Below are positions 5,679-5,687 of a DNA stretch of 5,687 nt, in pieces. The translations under genes and the position numbers were made by a program. The stretch is from Clostridia bacterium (GTDB lineage: Bacteria > Bacillota_A > Clostridia > Oscillospirales > CAG-272), in NCBI GenBank assembly GCA_017547395.1, contig JAFYPS010000049.1, positions 1 to 5,687 on the forward strand, read 5' to 3'. The notes beneath the pieces are model-generated. The model ran no database searches, had not been told where the DNA came from, and saw nothing but the letters and a program-made list of their open reading frames with translations. Position 1 is the stretch's first letter. Every line of letters begins with the position of its first letter.

Positions 5679-5687
5679 TCGTGGCAA

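Overview
The window looks like a chromosomal segment of an endospore-forming Clostridia-type Firmicute, plausibly a gut Oscillospirales/Christensenellales relative. I infer this from a SpoVAF-type spore membrane protein, strong GGAGG ribosome binding sites, intermediate base composition, and a C/G-rich palindromic intergenic repeat of a style I associate with gut Clostridia. All four complete genes and the one partial gene lie on the + strand.

Layout. (1) 1-421: the 3' part of nrdR, the ribonucleotide reductase regulator, cut by the window edge. (2) 422-534: a structured leader with two hairpins that carry the same 10-nt loop; the second sits between a GGAGG motif and the next start codon. 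(3) 535-1659: a THUMP-domain SAM-dependent RNA methyltransferase of the YpsC/RlmL-N type. (4) 1674-1721: a long terminator-like hairpin whose 3' arm is also the Shine-Dalgarno of the next gene and whose U-tract runs into that gene's TTG start. (5) 1720-3126: a SpoVAF/GerA-family spore membrane protein outside any visible spoVA operon. (6) 3127-3284: a probable sigma-A promoter and short leader. (7) 3285-4811 and 4813-5490: a two-gene operon of a duplicated DUF1538 membrane protein and a protein that looks like two PII-like domains in tandem, closed by a very clear terminator at 5492-5519. (8) 5521-5687: no gene; a composite inverted repeat.

How the parts relate. nrdR, the methyltransferase and spoVAF are a loosely arranged co-directional run with unrelated jobs (nucleotide metabolism control, ribosome/RNA modification, spore germination). 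The DUF1538-PII pair is a self-contained transcription unit with its own promoter and terminator, and its second start codon lies one base after the first stop. The arrangement resembles transporter-PII pairs such as AmtB-GlnK and SbtA-SbtB, so the best candidate for an under-described system here is a multi-pass transporter controlled by a tandem PII-like sensor. That function is inferred; substrate and ligand cannot be read from the sequence.
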